Shown here: positions 11,873 to 23,311 of the stretch, one piece after another | Position numbering within the stretch: the stretch's first letter is position 1 | Layout of the letters: every line of letters begins with the position of its first letter | DNA from: Litomosoides sigmodontis | Lineage: Eukaryota > Nematoda > Chromadorea > Rhabditida > Onchocercidae | Assembly (NCBI GenBank): GCA_963070105.1 | Contig: OY718803.1 | Location: forward strand, 6,058,507-6,122,506 | Direction of reading: 5' to 3' | DNA: 64,000 nucleotides | Translations under genes and position numbers: made by a program | Notes under the pieces: model-generated | The model's input: the letters and a program-made list of their open reading frames with translations, nothing else | Told to the model about the DNA's origin: nothing | The model's database searches: none

Positions 11873-13089
11873 ATAAACTTAAGTGTTATATGTACAGGAG
11901 GATACATATACTCCATCAGTGGCAATGCCGTAAGTTTCTCTGAAATCTTCCTATGAAACTCTAATGCACTGGAAACCGAACGTTGATGATTTCTACTATG
12001 TCCGAGGAAAGTTTTTTCTAAACAATGCGTAGGGAGCTTGGATGAATACATTTCGAGACAGGTCCTGACGAGGACGTAGTCTTCAAACAGACAGCGAAAG
12101 GGTGAACCTTTCCGTCAAAAACTAAACTTACGAGCGCCAATGAGCCTCTGCAAAAGAACAAATAATACGACAAACGTTGGAGGAACTGCACACACCCCAC
12201 ACTACAGAACCAAATCGAACCGTCGTGGTCCACGGTGATAATCCCGCTCGTGTCAAAGAGGACGGTGTGAAACTCGAAGGATCGGTCGGTATGCAACCTG
12301 CCGAACACAAAATGGCACCTCTCGCTTAGTTATGGGTTAGAGGTCAGCTTCTTGAATATTGTTGTTTGTTAAGTGGACTATCAGTTGGTCACTGAGAAGA
12401 CTGAAGTGACGAAGTCCGAGAGACATTGTTGTAAGTCTCACTTCTAATTTTCAGCTGTTATTGTTTTGGCTTTGTTCTTCGTTAATCGTTCATTGTAACT
12501 AAGATAATTCTGCTTTCGTCAAAAATATTTGGCTGTAACGCTGCAGACCAATCTGCAGCAATGCTGTAAAGGAATATATTTTGGGATTCTATAGTGTCCA
12601 ATAAGTCGGAAGTGGACGAAAAGGAGCAAAAGGAGGGTTGCGCAGGATTTTGATATGCTTCATGTGTGCCTTGAGCACTTCTAAATTTATTTTTTCTTTT
12701 GAGAATGCTCTTTTGACGATTCAAACAATTGCGCAACCACTTTCTTCCCACAATCATAACGTTCAAAGCATTTCCAAATCATTTGGCTCGTTATGAGGAA
12801 TATGGGATCGCTCTAATTTTCAAAACTTCGTGCTCAATTTTCAAGAGGCTCACTTTGAAACGACAAGCGTAAGCAGCATTTCTGATGAAATGAAGAACAG
12901 TTAGTTTGTTTATGGAGTGGGACTAGTACGAGAGAGTTGTAAACATCATTAGGGATGAGATGCTTTCACGGACGCTAGCAATGCCTAGATCATTTCATGG
13001 GTCGGAAAACCATCGGAATCGTTACTTCTCAGATGAGAGATTTGGAATCAGAACTTCCCGTCCCGGGAATAGAAGAAATGATGCATAGG

Positions 13090-13115
13090 GAGAGAGAGAG
13101 AGAGAGAGAGAGAGA
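13090..13115. repeat. (GA)n microsatellite
   Basis: About thirteen uninterrupted GA units are visible, in the divergent intergenic region upstream of the ceramide kinase gene. Confidence 0.9.
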
Positions 13116-14392
13116 TGTGCAGAAATGATGTATGCAGTTAATTATTACTTATATATGTGTTGCATCTAATGGCAGTAAAGCTGATCAGTTCATCACCAAT
13201 ATATTTGTCAGTCACTGTATTCTTGAAGCATCGAATAATTATTTCACTTTGTTCCACTTCACTTTCCGCCATCTTCCTCACATTTCCAAGGAAGCACACA
13301 TTATGTCTCATCCACTTGCTACTACGAAATATCTTGCTTGGTGCAAATTGCATTCCTCACTTCATTTTCATTCTTGTTCCCAATGCTGACGATGGAAATC
13401 TGAAGTGAATTCCTTCATGAGTGAATGACAAACACTAAAACATATTTTCAATGGTACTGTCGCAACTGCAGTTTTACAGTTTTGCGATTGCTTCGTGCTG
13501 TCGAACGCAACATTAGCAGTACGAAAGACGCTGTGGAAGTGGAAGTGCAGTAGAGCGTTGGTAGTGGGAAGAGTTGCTGAACGAAGTTGAGAGGAACTGA
13601 AGAATGATAGAAGTGAACGAGTAATGTAGAAACTGCCTGCAGAGGAATCACTTAATTCTACTCGAACCTGAGATGTACTCTTTCGAGGTCCGACCTTACG
13701 TGATTAAAGAAAGAATAAAAAAAGAGTGTACCGTGAGCGGAGTGACCTAGAGGCTTGTTACTTGGAAGCACGACTGCCAACATCCGTTGGATTATCATAG
13801 CATTGCCCAACGTGGAGCAGTAGTAACACGCCCCCCGCTGTTCTCTTGCGCCACAGTAACTCACTCAGCGCCTACGGAACAGCGCTGTGTGAATGAATCG
13901 ATCGGAGAGAGAGCAACATGGTCGGTCCTCTCTTCCCTTCTCCTGTTCCTCTCCATGTCGTGGCCGTTCCTCAATGGTGTCAACACTTCTTAGTTATATC
14001 CCATCTTTTTAGACGAAATCGACAACGGCTGTAAGCGTAGATGTCGGTAGAGTGGACAAGAAGACAGTTTAGATCAAACGGTAAAAAGGAAACGATTGGA
14101 TATTGGAAAGGACCGGTCAACGATTAGAGAAGGGAAGGTGGTGAAGTCATTGCGTACTAATTTCGATCTGTTTTGCTGGTCACCATGTGGCAGAATGTTT
14201 TGACCATTCGTCTGTCTCTTCCTGTTGCATTAACTTTTGGCTTTTTATCATTATTGTTATTACTGTTTGGTTGAGGAATGAATAGGCTGCTTAAAGTAGA
14301 AGGAATAGCGTAGAACATATCGTTTTCCAATTTCCCACTTCTAACGTAACTTCAGCAGATAAAATCATTAAGTAGGATATCCGACAGGAATC

Positions 14393-14404
14393 CTCAAATT
14401 GCAG
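14393..14404 (+). promoter_or_regulatory. Acceptor 14 bases before the ceramide kinase ATG
   Basis: CTCAAATTGCAG ends at 14404 and the ATG is at 14419. The short leader and the lack of a recognisable upstream exon fit spliced-leader trans-splicing, which is common in nematodes. A 5'-UTR intron is the alternative. Confidence 0.45.
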
Positions 14405-14418
14405 GTGTTCTTTCAACA

Positions 14419-17400
14419 ATGTTGGAGAAAGAACTCTTAACAGATAGTAACAGTGTGGCCAATGGGCCAACTGACAAGGTAATGATTGCGGATATCCGTT
14501 CTACGGATGGCAAGTATCATCGTATGGTGTTCGATCGCTCCCGGAGACGCATCAAATTCACACTAACTGAGTGAGCATGTATTTGATTTATCTTTGCTCA
14601 ATTAGTGGTTGAGTTCTTGCTTTGAAATGGAATCAGTTTTAAGAGGTGATAAAAAGAAACAACGAAGTATGTCGAAAGATTTGAATGAATTGATTTGTGT
14701 GCGGGGTACTCCGATTACTATGAAACAAGGACTACCGATAGATTTGAATAAGGTAAACACATCTTCTGTGATATTGTCCTTTTACTGAAGTAATACGAAA
14801 TCACTGGTGGGTTTCACAACCCTATATTCAGAATAGGATTTTTATTAGATGTTTTCATAGCTTCTAACATCTAAGTATCATTTACAAGACAATATTAATT
14901 TTCTTATGGATCTCAGTCCGTGTGTACTATGACTCGCAGTTCTGTAATAGATCTTCTGTGCTTCTGTTTTTGTGAGCTTCTGTTTTGGACAAGAAAAATT
15001 CATTTTTGGATTAGAGAAAGCGAAATGAGATCTCATAACAGTAATATGGTTATGGGTAAGGAATTCGAAATACATCGAAATTATTGCTGATCCAGTTAAT
15101 CAAAAAAAAGCTGCTTTTTAATTTGAATAGATCATTGTTGCATTTATATGCTAATTGTCTAGTTTACCTAGTACAGTAGTTTTGCAGCGCTTACTAATTT
15201 TAAATTATAGAGTGCGAGACAAGTCGATACTCCTAACCATTTGTATTTTTATTTTGCTGAGAAAAGGAGAAAACGTCGTTGGCGTGTCCGTACAGTTACC
15301 GCTTTATTTACTACCACTACTAATAAGAAATTATGGTTGGATGTTTTGGATTCTTCCCTTCGTGGTATGCGGTATGAAACTATAGCTTTAATCATTATAC
15401 ATAATTCTGGTTATATAACTTGAGTCAATATACATAATAACACTGCACTTTGAAAGTGATTAGACTTCAGATGTTTGGAAAATTCTAGAGCAAATGTTTA
15501 TTTTAAGACAGAAAGGATTTGTCTCTTTACTGTTTTAGAGTTGGAGCAAAGGCCAAAGGTATTGTTAATCTTTGTGAACCCATTTGGCGGTAAAGGCAAA
15601 GCCAAAAAAATTTATTCAGATCAAGTGAGATTTGCTTGCTTTTATCCCAAAAAAGTTGTGTGATTGTAAATAAGTATAAATTCATGTTTTTCGCTGCAAT
15701 TACTGTTTTTTAAAAGGTAAAGCATCGCTTTTCGTAGAGGAATTGGTCTAATTTTTTGAAAGTGTTTCTGTTTGCTAATTATTTCTCATTTTTCTTGCCC
15801 TTCTGGTTGTTTTACTATCCCCTAAGATTTGGCATTCTGTATTGTCAGTTAAAATCTTAAATTTACTTCACGACAGATGATTTTAACGTGAAGAACTTCA
15901 GGTGGCCAAAATTTTTGAAATGGCTGATATTCAGTGCGATGTAGTAATGACACAGCGTGCGAATCATGCTTTTGACTACCTCAAACAGCTGGACTGTACG
16001 CAGTGGGAGAAGATTGATGGTGTTGTTTCGGTGGGCGGTGATGGTCTCTTCAATGAATGCCTCTCTGCTATTGTTTGCAGGTATTTTTCAATTTAAAAAA
16101 GCATGGCCATGCATGTAACCTGTGTAGCCCAGTTTCATATGTCAAACTCTAAATCTCTTTGACAGCATAACCACTTTATAGAGCTTGATTAGCTGGTGAT
16201 AACACAATAATCATAGTCTTCTGGGTAGCAGTGTTTTTACTTTTTTAAGGAAATGACAAAAATTCATATGTTTTTCACAGAACTTATCATGAGTAGAATA
16301 GATGACGCTTCATTAAAAATCACGATTACTTTAGTAGAGTTTTCGTATTTCATGATATATGCTTTGAATGAGACTCCTGAATATTTGTGATTCATATTAT
16401 ATCTTTTTTATTTTTGTTCACTTAAGCAGATTTTCCTTCTGTTTTTGCTTATTCATTGTGCATACCTGTACATACCCTTTTTTATGTTATGCACTTCCCC
16501 TCAAGAATGAGTGCAGTGCATTAAAAAGTTCACTTACTGAAACACGAAATAAGGTCTCTCCAACTATAAACTTATTTCATATCGACTGTATGCTGTACAG
16601 GGTTTTCCGAATAATAATGGATATTTGTGAAATTTTTAGAACGCAGGAAGAAACAGGGAAAGATATATCTGATGTTAACATCGATGTTCTACAGACACCA
16701 CGAATGCGTTTTGGTATAATTGGCGCTGGTTCTGCAAATTCCATTGTTTCTTCTGTTCATGGCACTGATGATTGCCCAACTGCTGCTATGCATATCGCTC
16801 TTGGTAGATTTTAGAGAGTTTCTTTTTGAGATTTTGGTTTTCTCTTCCAAATAAATCTAGATGCATTTTGCTATAAAAATTGAAATGAATAAGAAAAGTG
16901 TTGAAACCGAAAAAAAAGTGCTGTTAATCTCTTGTCATAACTTAAAGGCAGCACATGTTCGGTAGACGTGTGCACGGTCCACAGAGGCGATGACCTCATG
17001 CGGATATCTGCAAATGCAATCTCATACGGTTGGCTTGGTGATGTATTGGCCGATTCTGAGCGGTACAGGTGGATGGGGCCTTTAAGATATCAGTATTCCG
17101 GTAAATTCTAAATTTGATGAGATTGGATTTTATTCTTTTATCATTCAATTATATTTTTAGTATGTTACTGTTTACTTCACACAACATGTTTCAGCTCTGC
17201 GAACAACAGTCCGTAATCCTGCTTATTTTGGTCGTGTATCGTTTAACTTAATCCCGGAAGCTGCTGAGAAGAATGATTTAAGCCTCTTACCGAAATGCAC
17301 TAATCCATGCTCCATTTGTGACAAGTGATTTTTAAAACCGTAGAAAAATTATATAAATTTTTAAAAATAGGTGTCACAGATTTTTTGAAATAGGTATAAA

Positions 17401-18446
17401 GTAAAAAAATATTTAGCAACATTTGTGTGTCATGCAATGGAATACAAAGCCAGCTTATGTACTGTCTCAATACAAATGAAAGAATATTTCGCATGTAGAA
17501 TTAAAAGTGAGAATGCTTTAGAATGTAGTTTCTGTAGGAGTTTTTTTACTATTCTTATGAAATGCTTTGTTCATATGTAAATGTGAACACGAAACATAGC
17601 TTGCAATATCTTATCCTGCAGTAACTTATTCTGGCGGTATCATGATGTAATAATTTTTTTCAGAAATGTTGAGGCTGATAAGAACTATCCGTTTCACTTG
17701 CAAACCGAATTTTGTCATATCATATGTTGCGTTGTGCCATGTGTTAGCCCGTTTACACCGTATGGATTGGCTCCTTTTACTGGTATTGGTGATGGAAGTA
17801 TGGACTTAGCTCTAATTCCGCGAATTTCGCGGTGTTCCAATTTGTCATTCATCCGAAAAGTTGCAATGAATGGACCTAAAAGTGTTTTATCGATGGGGAA
17901 TAAGTTAAATGTTTTTCGAGTTGCTCGATGGGCATTTACTCCTGCTTCCTTGCTTGAACATGTAAATGGGAACAAATTCTCTGAGTGCACCGCTCAGGGT
18001 TCGTGGAATTTGGATGGAGGTTGGCTCTTCAATTTTCAGTGTGAACAGTATGTATGCTGTTATAAAATTTATTCATTTTTTCGTATTACTCATTGTTAGA
18101 TAGAAAAATTAAGATTTGGATAGGAAGTAGATGCATTTAAGATTTAGGGATTGTTTTATTTTTTATTTTACTCTGAATTTTCGAAATTGTCTTAATTTTT
18201 AGAAATACTGCCGCAACCGGATGATGCAACATTCCAGTTCAGGTACATTCTTTTCGAAAATTTTAATTTGTATTGTTATGTCTCATTTTCTTTGTACATA
18301 TCTATATTTCTGTTAGGTTGCACCCTCGGTTGATAAAATATTTCGGACGTGAAGTCGACGTACATGCTCCTCCGAAGCGATCTGGTTGCTGCTCACGGGA
18401 CTACCGAAAGCTGTCTAATATTGTTCGAATTCAATTGAGAAAATAA
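14419..18446 (+). CDS. cerk: Ceramide kinase
   Basis: Ceramide kinase phosphorylates ceramide to ceramide-1-phosphate, usually at Golgi or plasma membranes. Exons: 14419-14570, 14644-14752, 15211-15364, 15539-15624, 15902-16080, 16640-16803, 16948-17100, 17195-17324, 17664-18019, 18203-18242, 18317-18446. All phases join, giving 550 residues, close to the human length of 537. An N-terminal PH-like region precedes a diacylglycerol-kinase-type catalytic domain: LLIFVNPFGGKGKAKK (from about 147), the nucleotide-binding VGGDGLFNE (about 211-219), FGIIGAGSANS (about 251-261), WLGDVLADSERYRWMGP and TGIGDGSMDLALIPR. The ceramide-kinase hallmark C-x3-C-x2-C is present (Cys 367, 371, 374), which separates it from sphingosine kinases. 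VGGDG followed by F also favours ceramide kinase. A 40-base exon (18203-18242) is needed to keep the C-terminus in frame. One donor is weak (GTTGGC at 18020). Where other ceramide kinases have Pro in GIIPAGS, this one has Gly. Confidence 0.9.
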
Positions 18447-19691
18447 TCTTCCGGTCCTATTAATCACGACTTGTGATTTTTCGATTTATCAGCCACTAAT
18501 TCTGTGAAACCTGTGTATTTTATGAAACGGAGTTTTATTTTGCTGCAAAAAGTAGATGAAAGAGAAGTGTTATTTCATCTAGATTGAAGAATCGTGAGAA
18601 GGGCCGGAAAATTAACGGAATAGTTATGGTATGGAATTCACGATGGTACTTAATTGCAGTCATTGAAAACATTTCACCACGATATCGTGGCGATCAATTT
18701 TTGTTTGTGATTCAGGTGTTTTTGACAGTTGTCATTAAGCCTTTTAAAACGTTGTTTTATGCTTTTCTTAGCTGAGAACAATAGAAACATTTTGCTATAA
18801 CTTCCACTGTTTTGTTGGTGCATATGTTTCTTTAACTCTGGTGGTTTTAACAAATATGTTTCAACAATCTATGATTTCTTTTAAATTTCGGTTTTAAATT
18901 AGATTTTAAAGCCGAAAGCATCTAATTTAGCCATAATTTTTCATTATAACATTGTATAGTAATCAATTTCTCAACAATTCAAGGCTCTTTATTTTCAAAT
19001 GTTAGCTGGTTGTTGTTTCGGCACATATATATCCACCAAGAAGCTTTCATTAGATGAATATGTTTATTTGTTGCGCAAATATGTTCTTGTTTTTATCTGT
19101 ATTATCTTTCCGAACTTCCTTACTCATTGTCAGTTGGGCTTTTCTCTGCATTCGATGACTTAACAGTAAGTGTGATAGTGTCACAAAATCATTTTCAAGT
19201 TATTAACAAAATGTCGAAATTTGTTTTATATATACAAAGTCAACATTATCAGTGACTTTTTTCAGTGCATTGTGTTAGCAGAAATGTTTACTTGTTATGT
19301 TTTGGCTTGCACCTTGCATTAGCTAAGACTTGTTAATCAAGTGTTAATTGATGAAAGAGTATTTATCTCTGTAGTTGATTTTACGAAATAGTGGTTTCAC
19401 TTGTCTCTAAATAAACATTTTAATAACATCGCTATTTAGCATGTCATATTCACCTACGTATTTTGCTTACGAGTAAAGTTCCTACAGATGCAGTAATATA
19501 TGAATGATATTGCAATTTTTATTCATAATGGCTTCTGTAGGTGAATGTTTGTCTGGAAGCCGTAAAAGACTGATAAAGGAATGTTTTTCTTTTCGACTTT
19601 CGGCTGATGAGCTTTTGTTATCGGGTGATATTGCTTTATTGGAAGTTACAATATTCGTGTTATCGGTGATTTGCATTCGATTTTACAACAG
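18447..19691. other. Spacer between ceramide kinase and COMM-domain genes
   Basis: The two flanking genes are on the same strand 1.26 kb apart. A plus-strand open frame of 73 codons at 19504-19725 overlaps the start of the next gene in another frame and contains a hydrophobic helix-like run; it could be an upstream exon displaced by an undetected frameshift, but no splice pair connects it. AATAAA occurs at about 19409, far from the ceramide kinase stop. Confidence 0.45.
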
Positions 19692-19702
19692 TGTTATTTT
19701 TG

Positions 19703-20510
19703 ATGAATCGTCGCTCTTCAATTGATCACACAAGCAATGTTCAGCAAAGTAATGTGAAAGTTCTACGCGATTTCAGTTGGAGCGCTAAAGTAAATATAAA
19801 GCTTAATATATGTTTGATGGTTCTCTTTCAGTGAAGCGGGAAAGTTTATTGTAGCTTTAAAAAAGTTAATATTTTGATGTGCTAAGAAGGTTAAAAAAAG
19901 TTAATATTTTGATGTGCTAAGAATCTTTTTCTTCTTTGAAGTAATTGACAATAGCCTGTGTTACATGGTCTTCCGACACACCTCTATTCGTAATTTGTAC
20001 TCGGATTACTGTAAACTTTGTGAGCTTTGCGGTTTCAGATATCATAAATATTTTATTGCTTCCAAATGTCAAATTCCTTTTTTAAGTTAGTTACAGCCAA
20101 ATAATATACTTCCTAAATGTATGGACTGGTGTCTTTTTAGTTGGTCGGTAATTGTGATACAGCCTTGGAGAATCTCAAACCTATAATTGTTCTCACGTTA
20201 CATTTTGTTGATGATGCCATGAAAACGTACGAATTTACTGAGGAGGAAGTAATCGGATTTTTTTGTAGTTTTTAATAAGTGTTTAAGTATTTGTTAGAAT
20301 ATTAGATAATACAGTTCTAAATTAGTCCAACGCTGCCTGGTTTATTTTCAAAAGAAATAAGAAATTAAAATTTTGCTTAAATTGATAGCGAAATTTTCTT
20401 GAAATAGTGAAATTAAGAGCTTCCACTTCTTAATTGAATCAAATTTCTACTATTTATAGTTGAAACGCTTTATTGGCGATTTAGAAGAAATTCAGCAAAA
20501 ATATAATTAG
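19703..20510 (+). CDS. Short COMM-domain protein, COMMD6-like
   Basis: Three exons, 19703-19789, 20141-20248 and 20460-20510, all join in phase 0 and encode 81 residues. The protein has a Ser/Asn/Gln-rich N-terminus, then VLRDFSWSAK with the Trp typical of the first COMM strand, then ENLKPIIVLTLHF and YEFTEEELKRFIGDLEEIQ, matching the strand-strand-helix order of the COMM domain. COMM proteins form the Commander complex with CCDC22 and CCDC93 and act in endosomal recycling and NF-kB control. Human COMMD6 is also a nearly bare COMM domain of 85 residues, so the length fits. Start choice: ATG follows an acceptor (TTTTACAACAG, ending 19691). A longer COMMD with a helical N-terminus is possible if the open frame just upstream belongs to it. 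Assignment to COMMD6 rather than another member is uncertain. Confidence 0.66.
19856..19924. repeat. 34-35 bp tandem duplication in COMM gene intron
   Basis: Two adjacent copies of a unit containing AAAAAGTTAATATTTTGAT and TGTGCTAAGAA differ by one A in a homopolymer. They lie in the first intron of the COMM-domain gene and do not touch the splice sites. Confidence 0.85.
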
Positions 20511-21386
20511 AAGTGGAGTGGAGCGCATTCAAGATTATCACGACGGTGAGTGTCTTTTCCAGAACTTGTCTTACAGCTGAGGATTGACGATTGTTAATGT
20601 TAGATTTAGATTTGTCTGAGATATATTATCAAATTAACGATTACTATACTACGAACTTCACGTTCTCATTTGAATTTATGGAACACACTGAGAAACTCTT
20701 TCAGCGGAAAGAAGTAGATATTGCTAGCTCTACTTCAAAAATGCGATAAGAAATGTATTTTTTATAAAGTTTTTCACATTTATTTCGTTAGAATTCAAAA
20801 TTTTAGCTCATGTCACTATTGGATTGCATACTAAGTAGAATTGCCAGCAAAGTCTAGTGTTTATTTATCGAAGTACCGTCTATTGCCGCTATTCAATCAG
20901 GAATATCCTAAGCGTAATTGTGATGTAATATATGAGTTTTTGGTTTTTTTGCCCCTCAGATTTGATAAAGAATACCTAACTTCGTTTTTGGAAGAAAATT
21001 TCCATTCGATGGTGTTTGTCCTTGTTCGTGCTAGTAATGAAAAATATTAATATTTTATTGCTTTCCAGGCACCACGTACTTATACAATATTTCGTATAAA
21101 ATATCTAAATTTCTGAGTATTTTAAAGCCGTTGTGGTGTAGTTGCTTAGTTGTTTTTTTTTAGATATGTAATTTTCACTGTGAAAGTACTTGTTATCTGT
21201 TACGGCGAACTTTTTTTTAGTAAATTTAGTGGGTCGTTTGTGTATTTTATTGCTATTTGATATTTAATTTTGAGAAGGAATTGGCTTTGTGTTTTTTCCC
21301 AACTCGTAGTTTAAGCAGTAAAGAATCTGACACAACGAGAAATATACGGTGATACAAAACTACATTTTCATCAGGCTCTTTTTTTT

Positions 21387-21405
21387 CCCCCTCCCCCCCC
21401 CCCCC
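21387..21405. repeat. Poly-C tract
   Basis: A pyrimidine run of T followed by C with one interrupting T is visible. Such tracts are prone to sequencing length error. Confidence 0.85.
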
Positions 21406-23232
21406 ACTGATAGCTTTTTCTTAATTGGCATTATGGATTAAAATAAAAGCTTTTATTTGTAGCAGATCCTTTGAAATTTTTTGAGGTTCGAATTTTTTAC
21501 TACCATGGTTGGGCTTAACGCAATTTTAACAATTGTTACTTTTGGCGCTTGGGAAAGGTCCAAAATTGTTGGAAAAGACTCAAAAACATTCCTGAAAAAA
21601 TACTTTAATGGGAATTTAATGTATAAAGAAATTGATAAGTACATTAAGCGATTAAAAAAATGTCCATGTGTCAGAGCTAGCGGTACACAAATTGTCAGCG
21701 GTTGTGTACAGCAAATTTAGTGCTTGGGCGCAATGTAGCATATGAGGCGTAACTGGGAAAGCAAGATGAATTAATTTTGGACTTCTCGGCTCTTCCGATG
21801 TTCTCCTTCCCATCTCCATCTCCTCATTTCACTTCACTCCTTTGGCGCGTGCAGAAAAAACTGTAAGAGTTGCAGCACACTTTCGGTAATGATAGGAAGT
21901 TTGTGGGAATATTGCCATACGCAACTGTTGAAAGGATTCCGGCAGGTCTACTAGGTATGTGTCTACTAATGAAAGTTGCGAGTTTTAATTTTATTGAGGA
22001 AACACTCTTCCGATTGCAAAGAAACTGGAATTATTGTTTTAATGAGTGTTTATTTTCAGGTTCTTCAGTTACATGAGCAGTGAAGCAGTAGCTAGCGTGA
22101 TGCCTCGCTCGGGACGGTTTTCACAATATTTCGGAAGGTGTTGGTGCTGATCATAGGAGATAATGATGATTATCATGTGCTATTCAAATGATCGTGCTCA
22201 ACAGAACGTTGTACATTATCAGTGGAAGCTACGATAGTTCTCAAGCAATAGGGTAACACATATGGCTTAATGTGCACTTGTTTTCATATAAAGGAAAATG
22301 AAATTATTTTGTACTTGTGAAGATTTCTGTTGTTATTGCTAGTGAAATTTTATACTGATGCTGATTAAATTTAGATTGTGTTTTACTAAATTTAATAAAA
22401 TTCACTTAAATCTCCCTTTTCCAGCAGCCAAATGCTTTTCGTTCCTCTTCCGTATTAATGGTGCAGGGAAGCGAAGTATGGGTAGTAGTGTAGTCCAAAT
22501 ATGTACGTGTAGTAGCGCAATGTGTAGAGATGACGTGATTATAAGAAGCGTGTCATTATTACTTCCGTTCGTTCTACGCTTCAAACTTGGCGGTCTGTCT
22601 CATTGGAAGCGAGAGTCGTTGTAGTGAGGTGGATTCTTAGTGCGAGTACAATGCTGTTGCAGTTGAGTTTGTTTCAATGTCTCCTCATCTCCACTGACTT
22701 CGACATCTCTTTGCTTCATCGTAAGCTTCTTTCTTCTATGTTTGCAGTTGAGGGCTGCCAATGGCATCACTTCTTCATTACTGGGTAATTTTGCATTTTA
22801 GGAGAATTAATTTTTGCATTCTCAATGCGTTTTTCGCCCTCAACCCGTTAACAACTCGGCTAGTAGCAGCAGTTGCACTGAAAGCAATTCACACTTCAAC
22901 AGACTAGCGAATTAAATCGGCTAAGTACATTTGTTAGAGGATCTGCAGAAGTCTTTTTTTCCAATCTTTTGCGCACAATTTCTCTTGCTGCTTGAAGAAT
23001 GGCTAGCGATGTCAAGCAAACACTCCGAATAGTCTACTTGCTATTGTCCACTACTATTCTTGACCTTTTGGCGGTCACGTTGTAACGCTGTGTGCTAGCA
23101 ACACACTAACAGATTTCACTACTTTGTCAGTATGAAATATGCAGATAGAAGTTGTTCGAAATTATCAGACTCGAAAGTCCAGGTGAAGCTTTCTTTTTTT
23201 GGAATATGAATCTTAGATGTAATGTAGGGATT

Positions 23233-23311
23233 GCAAGGGTGCCCGCCAAATTTCTCTTAAATTTGTTGAATTTTGTAGACTGGTTGCTCAAATCATGCTG
23301 TGCACCCTTGC
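23233..23311. repeat. Short inverted repeat (10-bp arms)
   Basis: GCAAGGGTGC at 23233-23242 is matched by its reverse complement GCACCCTTGC at 23302-23311, with 59 bases between. A stem is possible but the arms are short and no function is indicated. Confidence 0.6.

Larger units (their letters stand above)
11873..14404. other. Intergenic region between divergent OSER1-like and ceramide kinase genes
   Basis: This 2.5 kb lies between divergently arranged genes and probably contains both promoters. It includes a (GA)n run at 13090-13115. Open frames occur on the minus strand at 12018-12308 and 12482-12766, but neither shows a recognisable family. A 16-base segment at 12132-12147 (minus) has strong splice signals on both sides (TTTTGCAG and GTAAGTTT) and could be a 5'-UTR micro-exon of the OSER1-like gene; this is speculative. 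Confidence 0.4.
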
